From positions 6,840,399 to 6,904,398 of the forward strand of contig CM030931.1 of assembly GCA_018136815.1 (NCBI GenBank): 64,000 nucleotides of DNA, in the 5' to 3' direction. How positions within the stretch are numbered: position 1 is the stretch's first letter; each line of letters starts with the position of its first letter. This document shows positions 37,735 through 47,075 of this stretch, piece after piece. The stretch is from Isochrysis galbana. Taxonomy: Eukaryota; Haptophyta; Isochrysidales; Isochrysidaceae. The translations under genes and the position numbers were made by a program. The notes under the pieces were generated by a model. It did not search any database and was not told the origin of the DNA. It saw only the letters and a list, made by a program, of their open reading frames with translations.

Positions 37735-38110
37735 TACGTGAATGTGAGGGGAAGTGGGGTTAGTGTGTTAGTGTTGAGTGAGCGCGTGACATCTCGTGTC
37801 TGGTAGTCGTTCCCTCGTTCCTGTCGTTCGCTCTCGTTCGTTCGTTCTCGCTTTCGTCCCGTTGTCGCTCCTCGTCAACAACACTCGCTCTACAACACAT
37901 CTCTCAACAACCCTCGCGCACTCACCCTCGCCCCGCTCTCGTCCTCGCTATGTCCGCTCCATCGCCTCGCTCTGCCTCTCCCAAGCCCGCCTCCTTGCCT
38001 CCTCTGGAGGCGGGTGAGCCCGTCATGAGCCCGTCCCCTACCTCCGCCGTGCCTCTCGCCGCTTCCCTTCCGTCCCCTCCGTTCCCATCTGAGGTAGTGG
38101 TAACCTCGGA
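37735..38110 (+). other. Possible retroelement leader-like sequence
   Basis: A TC-rich stretch rich in TCGTT and CAACAAC ending in an ATG at 37950 with a Pro/Ser-rich frame. It resembles the leader and first part of a gag-like frame, next to the gypsy fragment but on the other strand. Low certainty. Confidence 0.25.
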
Positions 38111-38114
38111 TCCG

Positions 38115-38585
38115 TCAAAGGGGCCATTTAGTAGTGGCCCGCTTTGTAATATGTGACTTGCGAGCGGGTGGGAAGGGGTGAGCTGCATCATAGTCAGCGA
38201 CCAAGGAGGCACAGCGGCGCATAAGCTCGGCCATCGGTTCCCATGTGGCAGAAGATCGCGCATAACCGCGCCACTTGACAAGGAAGCAACGATTATCTCC
38301 CCGGCCCTTGCAATCCACAAGGGACTCCACAAGGATCTCATCGTCTTGGAGTGGGTCTCTGTCTGTGAGCGTGTAGTAGGGGCGGAGGTTAGTGACATGC
38401 ACCTCCTCAGAGAGGAGGCGATTTTCCTGATCGCGTAGACGGTAGCGACCGCCACCGAGCGCCTCGGCGACACGGTACGGTCCACTGTAGTGATATGGCA
38501 GCTTGTTGCGCGATGCTGCGATGCTGCGATGCTGCGATGCCCAGTATGCGCGGGTCAGGACGCGCACTCCCAGACCCAGACCCAC
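38115..38585 (-). mobile_element. Broken Ty3/gypsy (chromovirus) remnant: integrase end plus chromodomain
   Basis: A fossil fragment of a Ty3/gypsy retrotransposon. It holds the C-terminal end of integrase and a chromodomain, the part chromoviruses use to choose chromatin targets. The rest of pol, gag and both LTRs are missing or unrecognised. A short tandem GATGCTGC repeat lies inside (about 38505-38540). Clearly broken; age uncertain. Confidence 0.75.
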
Positions 38586-38699
38586 ATGGGCCAGCTCTCG
38601 TACTCGTACTCGTACTCACCCTTCCCCCACCTCTTGGTGCCTCCTACATACAGAGGACAGAGGCCTGAAGGGAGCGCACCCATGACCGGCGTGGGCCAC

Positions 38700-38850
38700 G
38701 CGAAGGAGAGGCACGAGAGGCCATGGGCTGAGCCAGTCCCATCCTCCACTGCCCCCTGAGCTGCCTAACTGGCCCTGTGGGCTGTGAGAGCCCCCTCAGG
38801 ACCTCTGAGAGCAGGTCGTGGCGCGTGCATGCGCACGCGCCGCAAGAGAG
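38700..38850. repeat. R1 repeat fragment
   Basis: Matches R1 in the 6 kb orientation: CCACTGCCCCCTGAGC, CCCTCAGGACCTCTGAGAGC and AGGTCGTGGCGCG. The rest of R1 is absent. Confidence 0.6.
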
Positions 38851-38921
38851 GGCTAAGAGCTAAGAGGGCGGAATTCGTCGATCCCCGTACCGGGGTTTCA
38901 ACGATAACCGAGACCTCCCAA

Positions 38922-39204
38922 GGTGTCGTTCCGTCAATAGTGGGACAAGTCGAATTGAGCGATCAAATGTCCACAGTTGTATTGTAGTTGTTTAACATTA
39001 GATCTTGTTAAAATTATAAGAGAGAGACGCCGTCAAAGCTTCTTCGCTAATCACATCGGTGCACGCCGTGCATGGGCACGGCGCGATGTGCATCGGTTCC
39101 CCCGCGGATACGCCGTGCGTGCGCATGTCAACCCGTTCCATGCGTGTAGCCCCTGCGGCCCACAACTACGTAAACTGGCCATATAAGAGATGTTTCGTTA
39201 CGCA
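38922..39204 (+). repeat. MITE-like family, partial copy
   Basis: Nearly identical over 283 bases to 39870-40152, from GGTGTCGTTCCGTCAATAGT to ATGTTTCGTTACGCAGC, with a few substitutions and one short indel. It lacks the inverted right end. The two copies are 948 bases apart and in the same direction. Confidence 0.85.
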
Positions 39205-39521
39205 GCCGATCGACGATCGGCGAGCGCGCCGCACGCTATCCTGCAGCTCGCCTCCGCTCGGCTCGAACGGGAGCGGGTCGTCGCTCGCGGGAGCGGAGGC
39301 ATCATGCGAGGGCGAGGTGGGCGGCGCCAAGCCGGCAGCCTCCCTCACATTGGGGTCCAGGTCGTCGGAATCCATGGGGGCACCACAGGGCACAGGGGCA
39401 CCGCGACGGGTAGCGAAAGTGTTATTTGTTTTCTTATACTATTATAATTATCAGGTTATTTGTTTTCTTTTTGGTCTATTATACCCCCAGCTACGCGTGC
39501 TGAGTTTTCATCTTCTTCATT

Positions 39522-39782
39522 CTACTTACCCTTCGGCAGGCTAAAACGCCATTGTTTCGTTTTCCACAACGTAAAGAAGACAAGAAAGGTCAGTGCGACG
39601 CCCACTGACAGCCCGATTCCAGTCTTTATGGCGAAGTCCAAGTCTGAATGCTGCGAGAATGCCACGGTCAAGGCGAATGATAAGGAGATGATAACCAAAG
39701 ACACAAGAAGAAATATTTGTATCGCCTTTTTAAGCCCAATAACATCGTATACATTTTTGCTCCTGATACGGTAGATCGGCAT
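39522..39782 (-). CDS. Small two-transmembrane hypothetical protein
   Basis: 86 residues from an ATG at 39782. Two clear membrane segments (IFLLVSLVIISLSFALTVAF and GIGLSVGVALTFLVFFTLW) with a short charged loop, and a basic start and end. Base use is noticeably richer in A and T than neighbouring genes. It lies between two copies of a MITE-like repeat. The frame ends within AAGGGTAAGTAG, so a splice donor there (G then GTAAGT) is possible. Family unknown; could be a passenger or organelle/virus-derived gene. Confidence 0.4.
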   Translation of the reverse strand: MPIYRIRSKNVYDVIGLKKAIQIFLLVSLVIISLSFALTVAFSQHSDLDFAIKTGIGLSVGVALTFLVFFTLWKTKQWRFSLPKGK

Positions 39783-39869
39783 GGTGCTCGCCTCTAAAGA
39801 CGTGTAACGAAACTATTTCGTGAGTGCGCACAGGGAGAGAGTTGGACTGTGGTGAAGGCTCTCACCAAA

Positions 39870-40247
39870 GGTGTCGTTCCGTCAATAGTGGGACATCAGT
39901 CGAATTGAGCGATCAAATGAGTTGTATTGTAGTTGTTTAACATTAGATCTTGTTAAAGTTATAAGAGAGAGACGCCGTCAAAGCTTCTTCGCTAATCACA
40001 TCGGTGCACGCCGTGCATGGGCACGGCGCGATGTGCATCGGTCCCCCCCGCGGATACGCCGTGCGTGCGCATGTCAACCCGTTCCATGCGTGTAGCCCCT
40101 GCGGCCCACAACTACGTAAACTGGCCATATAAGAGATGTTTCGTTACGCAGCACCTGTGATGACTTGCAATCACATGTGCACGCCGTGCGTGGGCACGGC
40201 GTGCACCGATTGGACATTTGATGTCCCACTGTTGACGGAACGACACC
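39870..40247 (+). mobile_element. MITE-like element with inverted ends, full copy
   Basis: 378 bases between GGTGTCGTTCCGTCAATAGT and its inverted partner (ACTGTTGACGGAACGACACC). Internal palindromic blocks of the CACGCCGTGCATGGGCACGG type. No coding capacity. Target duplication is not clear. The core TTGACGGAACG links it to the motifs at 9807, 17505 and 41225. Confidence 0.75.
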
Positions 40248-40349
40248 TTGCGCAACCTCGCGTTCGACCAGAGTGCGCCCGACCGCGCGGCTCTGTCCTG
40301 AGCAAACTTCAGAATGAGCCTTTCGAAAATATCATTTCACATGTAATTA

Positions 40350-41165
40350 ACTCACGAAATGGTTTCATTACACGTCATCATTCAAGCCCAGGCGGAACCA
40401 TGTGACCCGACCGACCAACGCCCTCCCCCCCCTGAGCCTGTCACCACACACACACACACCGCCACCCTCTCTCTTCACGCCTCGCGCTTGGCTCGCTTCG
40501 CGCCGACCGTACCGATGCGCGCCGAGTCGCCACCATCGTGAGGAAGACGAGGGCGAGGAGAGAGCTGGAGGGTGAGCGAGGAGGGAGGAGGGAGGCAGGC
40601 AGTAGGAGCCGTCTCTCTCTGGTAGGTCGATGAGAGGGGGAGGAGGGGACCCGGGGGAGGGGACCCGGGGGGAAGGGAGCGACCCCAAGACCTATCGGTT
40701 TTACGTTAGTGTTTTCGCAGTATAGGGTAATAGTTTCCCCGGTCCCAGGGGGTGCCCCCACGGTTCCCGGCCGCCTCTGCGTCCAGAGTCCCCCCGCGGA
40801 AAGAGTGAACGCACGGCGTGCACCTTCCTGGAAGTTGCTATGCGCACGCACGGCGCCCCGCGGGGGGGAAGTCGATGTGCATACGCACGGCGTGCACAAT
40901 GATTGCAAGCAATCACACGTGCTGCGCAAACGAAACATCTCGTATATGGCTACTTTACGTTAATGTGGGCCTTAGGGGAAAAAGTTTCTATGCGCACGCA
41001 CGGCGCCCTCGCGAGGGGGGAAGTCGATGCGCATACGCACGGCGTGCACAATGATTGCAAGTAATCACATGTGCTGCGTAAACGAAACATCTCGTATACG
41101 GCGACTTTACGTTAATGTGGGCCTTAGAGGAAAAAGTTTCTATGCACATCTCGTATACGGCGATT
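40350..41165. repeat. Related repeat cluster with a 149-base tandem duplication
   Basis: 40380-40430 matches 5065-5115. 40840-40988 and 40989-41137 are near-identical tandem units (period 149), and a short third piece ends near 41165. Each unit contains, reversed, the inner half of the 39870-40247 element (GATTGCAAG, TGCTGCGTAAACGAAACATC). Confidence 0.75.
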
Positions 41166-41224
41166 AGCTTTGTTTTGTACCACTGTTGTTAATAACTACT
41201 ACTAAAAAGAAAACAGATGTTGAA

Positions 41225-41262
41225 AAACCACCTGGTCCTCTTTTGACGGAACGCGACTTCAT
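41225..41262 (+). repeat. TIR-like motif, third copy
   Basis: CACCTGGTCCTCTTTTGACG followed by GAACGCGAC, as at 9807-9840. Both are preceded by AAAAAGAAAACA about 20-35 bases upstream. Confidence 0.65.
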
Positions 41263-41881
41263 AGGCAAATCCTCTAGGCTGGGCCCCTACAGCCTACAGT
41301 ACTGCGCACTGCCGCTGCCGCGGGTCTGACCTCGTGCGCAAGCACGACGCGCGGGCTTGGCCTGAGATCTTCATATACCTCCTCAGAGGCTTGTCCAAAC
41401 TTGTGCAGCAACAACGCAGTCTGCACAGGGAAGTCTGCACAGGGATCAGACACCCTCACCGGCTCTAGCCGGGAGGCTTCTCGCGTGGAGTCGCCAGATG
41501 GCAAGAGGGAAAGGGCTGGGGGAGTGGGGGTGTAGAATGCGTGCGTGGACGTAGTGGGTTCAGAGGTGCATGCGCGGCGAGAATTTCAAGAATTTCATCA
41601 CCATCCTCGTCCACGACGCATGCGCATTCATTATTCATGTGCACACATCAACAATCAACACAATCACAGTGGACAAGAAGCCACAATGAATATAGAATAT
41701 TCACAAAAGCACGGTCACGTGAATACATTCAGCTAGCGTCAGCGCACAACTGCAGGTGCGTGACAAACAGATATTTCACAATACCGTTGGCGCGAGTATG
41801 CAAAGGCGCATTGTTCGGCAATATGCGCATGGGATGTTACGTAACATCATGGCTATCACTACATCACGCACGCATGCATCA
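41263..41881. other. Intergenic, 3' flank of helicase gene
   Basis: No gene recognised. Confidence 0.35.
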
Positions 41882-44800
41882 CTATATCTCAATGTACAAA
41901 GAGGAGGCGAAAACGATGTCTCGTCGGATGAGCACGCAGCTCTGTTCCAACTTATCGAAGAGTTCGTCGTTCCCAATGGCCTTCGCTGCCGATTTCAGTT
42001 CGTCCAGTAGTTCGGACAGCCTACGGAGCGCACGAATTATAGAGCCCTCGAAGAGATCGCACGACTTGCACAACTCAGCAAATGACACTCCCTCGCACCA
42101 CGAGTAGACCATGTTGATCATCCCGCCGTCGAATCGCTTCTTAAACTCGTCCTCGTCGGTGGGGATGCCAGCCTCGGTGTAGACGCGCGCAACTTGAACA
42201 GCTGCCTCTTGCAAGCTATGCAACGGGCCTTGAAGGTCGGGGTGGGGGACAGGCGGGTTCTTCACCGTCTCCAGGTCGGCCGCGATGAGGCATGAGCAAA
42301 TCGATGCGGCAGCGGCCGGAGTGAGCTCATTGAAGAAGCCGCTAAGTATAAGCTCAGCCACCAGAATCTCATCGCATGATTCGACCTCTGCAGCCGCCCG
42401 ACCTTTCAATTGCACGACGCGATCCTCCGAGACATGCCCGAGCTTGACGAGCACACGATGCATCTTGCGTGCGGTGACGGCGAACTCGTCGCATGCGACC
42501 GCCTGCGCCTGCTGCACGATCTTTCGATCCTCTTCCTCCAGATCCAGCTTGCGCTTCAACCGGTCTAGCGCCAACTCCAAGTCCACTAGGGTGGTCGGCG
42601 CCGGGAGGGCGGCAGCCTTCTCGTCTTGTTGCCCAACTTGGCTGGCGAGCGCGCCACCCACTTCTAAGGCCCACGAATCCTGAAGCCCCTTGTAGGTGGC
42701 CTCCAACCCAGCAAGCTCGTTCGCTAACGCCAGGCACTGCGGGTCCGTCACGCCCAGGTGATCGACCGGGTGCAAGGTGAGCTGCCGTGCGATCTCTTGG
42801 TCTCCGAGCCGGTGTGAGCTGAATGCTTGCCGCAGTGCGTGGCAAACTAAACGACGACCGCTCCTTGTCGAGATGTCATCGGGTAGCCACAGCCGGACGG
42901 CTGATAGCTGGTTAAGACAACTGAGACGCAGCGCGAGGACATACGGCTCAGCCTGCTCGTCGGTAACTGACACGAAGCGGGGTGGCAAACCTTCGGCGCA
43001 TAAGTCCGGCGCATCTGGCGCGCACGGCAAGAGCACATCAAGTACAATATTGTCCTCCGATATGTCAACCATCGCTGAAAGGCGGGCGCCATACGTCATC
43101 CTGTTTGCTTTTGGGGGACCGCTTGCACTCGCCGGCTGCTCGCAACCCCAGCCTAGAAGCACTCCCCACCCGCTCTCGCCAGCCGCCGCCTTGTCTCCCT
43201 TGCATACATGGACGATGCGCCCGGGCTGCAAGAAGCGCATTGAGTAGCGTGGCTTGCGCGTGAAGTGCCCAAGCTCCTCAGCTTGAGCCGCCATCCTCGC
43301 CTTGAGTTGCAGCAGTCGGCGCAGCGTGAACTCTGCAGGCTGTGTCAATCGTCGCGCCTGGATCTGAATGGAGGCCCGCCGCCGCTCGAACTCCGGAACC
43401 TGCTGCTGCCGTTGGAAGGTGTAGAAGGACTGCCGGATAAGCTCTTCCGGCTCATATGACTCAAGCGTGCAGAGCTTGAGTAGCGTGTTGTAGCGGAGCC
43501 GAAAGGCTGATTCGAGGGGAAGTGCTGAGCCTGCCATCATGGACTCAACGGTCTGTTGCTCGAGCTCCTCGGACAGGAGCAATATGACGGTGCCCTTGGG
43601 ATCAAGGCCTCGCCGCCCGGCGCGGCCTGACATTTGGATGTACTCTGCCGCCGAAGGAGGGCGGAAGACCTCCCCGTCCCACTTCCGCAGCGAGGTAAAG
43701 ACCACGGCGCGCGCGGGCATGTTGAGGCCGAGGGCGAATGTTTCGGTGGCAAAAAGAAAAAGTATGAGGCCCTCCTGGAAGAGGATCTCGACAACCTCCT
43801 TGAGCACCGGCAGCAGGCCAGAGTGGTGGACCGCTACTCCGCGCAGTAGGAGCGGGAGCATCCTCTCGATCTGCTCGACCTGCTGGTCAGCTTCCGCGAG
43901 CGTAGCGACGGCGGCGTCGAACACGGTGCGGATGGCCACCTGCCTAGATTCCGAAAGCGGGTTGAGACCGCGCGCGTGCATGGCGGCGCCCTCGCAGGCC
44001 CTGCGAGAGAAGGAGAAGACTACCGCTGGCGTGAGCTGCCGGCGTTGCAACCACTCGACAAGCGTCCTCAAGGCGGGCGAGTCGCGTGAGCCTGTCTTGG
44101 CCGCGGCGGCAGTACCTGCCGGCGTGCGCAGCTGCTGCATGGCCGCGTCGAAGTTGGCGCCGTTGAAGGCGCCGTCGGCCCCCTTGAGCAGCAGGAGCCC
44201 GTCGGCGCCTGCCGGATAAACCCAGTGCTCAAGTGGGGTCGGCCGCTTTGAGGTGGAGACAACGTGGCATGGCGCGCTGTGCGTCGCAGCGACCCAGCGA
44301 GCAAACTCGAGTGCGTTGGGAATGGTGGCCGAGAGAAATACGAAGCGGGCGGCAGAAGGGAGCAGGATAATGCACTCTTCCCAGATGACGCCGCGCTCCC
44401 GGTCACGCATGTAGTGCACCTCGTCGAAAACGACCCACTGCACCTCGCGAATGAGTTCATGCCCACGGTAGAGCATATTGCGCAAGATCTCGGTCGTCAT
44501 GACGAGCACCGCTGCATCGGGGTTGACGTTGACGTCGCCTGTCATTAGCCCGACGTCACCGCCGAATTGCTGCGAGAGCTCCCGGTACTTCTGGTTGGAG
44601 AGCGCCTTGATCGGGCTTGTGTAGACGACGCGCTGCTTCCTTGCGACAGACAAGGCGACAGCGTACTGCGCGACCACTGTCTTGCCGGCGGATGTATGCG
44701 CGGCAACAAGGACGGAGTCACCGCGCTCGACCGCCGCGAGCGCTTTCTTCTGGAACATGTCGAGCTCGAAGGCGAACTGCATTGCAGAGAAGGAGTCGGG

Positions 44801-44908
44801 GAGCGGCAGCATGATGCACGCCTCGCCCTCGGTGGGAGGCATGCCGGGAGGGAGAGCCACCTCGTGGACAAAGTCGTCGGTCGCAGGCGGTGCGAGCGGC
44901 CGCTTCAT
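41882..44908 (-). CDS. MTR4: MTR4-type (Ski2-like) exosome RNA helicase
   Basis: 1008 residues, single exon, ATG at 44908. Works as the 3'-5' helicase that feeds structured RNA to the nuclear exosome (rRNA and snoRNA trimming, TRAMP-type decay). Motifs: AHTSAGKT 70-77 (Walker A), TSPIKALSNQKYRE 97-110, DEVH 162-165, FLSATIPNA 191-199, FATETFALGLNMPAR 386-400, QMSGRAGRRG 425-434. The region after about 560 (FTRKPRYSMRFLQPGRIVHV) is the arch/KOW part. The DSHCT end closes with AAKAIGNDELFDKLE and RRDIVFASSLYIEI, very close to MTR4 rather than SKI2. The N-terminal extension is short. Upstream is a C/T-poor AT patch. Identification is firm. Confidence 0.94.
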   Translation of the reverse strand: MKRPLAPPATDDFVHEVALPPGMPPTEGEACIMLPLPDSFSAMQFAFELDMFQKKALAAVERGDSVLVAAHTSAGKTVVAQYAVALSVARKQRVVYTSPIKALSNQKYRELSQQFGGDVGLMTGDVNVNPDAAVLVMTTEILRNMLYRGHELIREVQWVVFDEVHYMRDRERGVIWEECIILLPSAARFVFLSATIPNALEFARWVAATHSAPCHVVSTSKRPTPLEHWVYPAGADGLLLLKGADGAFNGANFDAAMQQLRTPAGTAAAAKTGSRDSPALRTLVEWLQRRQLTPAVVFSFSRRACEGAAMHARGLNPLSESRQVAIRTVFDAAVATLAEADQQVEQIERMLPLLLRGVAVHHSGLLPVLKEVVEILFQEGLILFLFATETFALGLNMPARAVVFTSLRKWDGEVFRPPSAAEYIQMSGRAGRRGLDPKGTVILLLSEELEQQTVESMMAGSALPLESAFRLRYNTLLKLCTLESYEPEELIRQSFYTFQRQQQVPEFERRRASIQIQARRLTQPAEFTLRRLLQLKARMAAQAEELGHFTRKPRYSMRFLQPGRIVHVCKGDKAAAGESGWGVLLGWGCEQPASASGPPKANRMTYGARLSAMVDISEDNIVLDVLLPCAPDAPDLCAEGLPPRFVSVTDEQAEPYVLALRLSCLNQLSAVRLWLPDDISTRSGRRLVCHALRQAFSSHRLGDQEIARQLTLHPVDHLGVTDPQCLALANELAGLEATYKGLQDSWALEVGGALASQVGQQDEKAAALPAPTTLVDLELALDRLKRKLDLEEEDRKIVQQAQAVACDEFAVTARKMHRVLVKLGHVSEDRVVQLKGRAAAEVESCDEILVAELILSGFFNELTPAAAASICSCLIAADLETVKNPPVPHPDLQGPLHSLQEAAVQVARVYTEAGIPTDEDEFKKRFDGGMINMVYSWCEGVSFAELCKSCDLFEGSIIRALRRLSELLDELKSAAKAIGNDELFDKLEQSCVLIRRDIVFASSLYIEI

Positions 44909-45389
44909 CTGGCGTGCCGCGGAAGCTGAGGCGGAGGAGCCGAGGGGAGGGAGGGAGGGAGAGGCAGCTCTCCCCGTCGGACGGGCGGCTGGGGCTGCGA
45001 GTGAGGGGCGCGGTGGGTGGGCAGCGGAGAGCGGGAGCGGGAAATGTTGTTGGACAATTAGATACTTGTGAATACCAATTTTTTCTTAGTACGTCTTTGG
45101 TGACTTTACTTCTTATGTGTTCATAGGTGCGCAGGTTGACACCCCTTTCCTCCGGTACAAGTACTCCGTAGGTACTCAACTCCTAGCACCCCAGTCCTTC
45201 CCCTTGATATTTCTTGCCCACGGGACCTGGGCCCCCTTAGCCATGGGCATGGAGGATGTTAAGGCTGCTAGCACACACACCAACAGCAACAGCGGACAGC
45301 GGCTCCGGTTCCGGTTGCGCACCTTCACAGCCGGGACGGCGTGTGGCGTGTGGCCCACGGGCGCTTGGCGGCCCTTCATTCTAAAATAT
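44909..45389. other. Intergenic, 5' flank of helicase gene
   Basis: Nothing recognised; includes the likely helicase promoter. Confidence 0.35.
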
Positions 45390-45607
45390 CTGAAGATTCT
45401 GGGCTACACACCTACTAACCCAAGGTATCCCTTGTTCTACTCCGACAACGCCCTTATCCTTATCTTTATCTCCCCTCCCTCCACCTCCTCCCCCTCCCCT
45501 GCCCATGCCCCCCTTCATCCCTTTTTCTTCGGTTTCTGGGGTCCAGCCCTGGAACTGGTACCCTACCAAGGGCCTAGTTCGGAGCGTGGGTTCTGGGCTG
45601 GCCTTTT
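45390..45607 (-). repeat. Retroposon-like repeat, copy c
   Basis: In the sense (minus) direction it ends GCCCAGAATCTTCAGATATT. Internal blocks match copies d and e, including CAGAAACCGAAG and a GGGATGAAGGGGGGCA-type purine stretch. Confidence 0.8.
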
Positions 45608-46039
45608 GTACGTCCATTTTGTTGCACGTTGTTGTACGAGCAAGTGCGAGTGCTTCCGAAATAATAAAAAATAATTACAACTGGGAATATGGAATATCGG
45701 CGGCTGCACTGAGCCGCTGGCCGATGCCGCACGCCGACGCAGGTGAAGACGCAGGTGAAGAATTCCCAGCAGGCCCTGCAGAGACCCCGGCAGAGCCCGG
45801 GGGCCGGGGGCGGGCGGGCGGGTCATCTGAGCGCCCCGGCTTGCATTAATGGTCATGTCTCGGGCCTAGGCTCCTTCAGACGGCGAAGGGGTAGCGTTGC
45901 GCACTCCCGGGGTTGCTGGAGTGCTGCAGCGACAAACTGCGAGGATGCTGCTGAGGCCGTAGAGGTCGCCAGTCGAGCGCCCGAAGTCAGTGGTGTGGAG
46001 GCGAGTGGGAGGGGGTGATGCCGCTCGCTCGACCCAGAG

Positions 46040-46325
46040 ACATAGAGTATTTAGGCCTGTTTTGCCGTTTTTTAGGTTACGCTTCGTTGTGGGTTGTGGG
46101 GACTCCAGGCTCCCGGGGGGGGTCTGGGGCCCAACGCTTCGTTGTGGGTTGTGGGGGCTCCCCAAACAAAGGGCACCGAATATGTGCTAGATAGGTGTTT
46201 TCCGGGGTTTCTACCGCTTTACTTTTACTTTGGTGTATTTCCTCAATCCTGACTTTTTCATTTTCACACCCTTAGAAGTTAGAAGTTACAATAGTGTTTG
46301 ACCGCCCTATCAACCGTTCTCCATT
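46040..46325 (+). repeat. Dispersed repeat family R5, copy 2
   Basis: Related in order to 18520-18790. It also has an internal direct repeat (CTTCGTTGTGGGTTGTGGGG at about 46083 and 46137). Ends at GTTTGACCGCCCTA. Confidence 0.6.
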
Positions 46326-46416
46326 CTGCTTCATGCTGACAAGGGGACGCAGGCTGTGGCTGCACAGAGGACTCTGCCCCCCTCCGTTGATTCCCCGCGG
46401 TACGGCGGCAGGTTCA

Positions 46417-46600
46417 CTGGATTTTCCCCCATTGTAAGTTGTGGGGAGTCTTAATGGGAGCAGGGGGTCTTCGACGGGGCAATTTCGAATGGATACATCT
46501 TTGCGTGTGTCTGAGGCATCAGCATCAGCACGCGCCAACCAAGGTTGTCGTGATGGTACCAGACTAGTGACAATAGTGGTACTAACACTCAAATGTCTTA
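46417..46600 (+). repeat. Dispersed repeat family R2, copy 3
   Basis: Matches 6617-6815 in order: CCCCATTGTAAGTTGTGGGG, ATGGGAGC.GGGGG, GCATCAGCACGCG, GGTACCAGACTAGTG and GTGGTACTAA. It begins about 90 bases after the end of R5 copy 2. Confidence 0.65.
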
Positions 46601-47075
46601 TTATGCTAATTTCCCCATATTATGTATAATATTGTCCTTAGTCTCCCTGCGAGCAAGCCAAAGAAAGGCGTTCACTCATCACGGTAGCGACATAGCACGT
46701 TCTCGGAATGGGAAGGGTCTCGGGAGAGGCATAGACGGCATGGCATCGAGCCATCACGAGTAGCACCACAACGCATTCATTGTACCGATGCATAGAGGTG
46801 TCGGAAACGAAATGTCCCAAATGTGCAACATCTCCAGAAGAAACATGCACACCTTAAAAGGAAACAAAGAATGTGGACCAAAGCAGTAGAAAGACTCCAA
46901 AGATAAAAGACGTTGAAGTTTTAACTCGCGGCCATTACGTAACACCGCGAGCTACGCGAGAATTAATGATGGCCGAGGATCGTGTCTTCATGCAACACAT
47001 CCATATCGACCACAAGCAACGGGTAATTCTTCCATTGCTCCAACATAAGTGGGCGGACTGGTCTACTCAACCTCC
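46601..47075. other. Intergenic, 3' flank of desaturase gene
   Basis: No gene recognised. Confidence 0.35.

Noticed and set aside
38922-40152. The two 283-base direct repeats considered as LTRs
   Set aside because: The second copy has an inverted right end 95 bases beyond it and no polymerase lies between; a MITE pair fits better. Not fully excluded.
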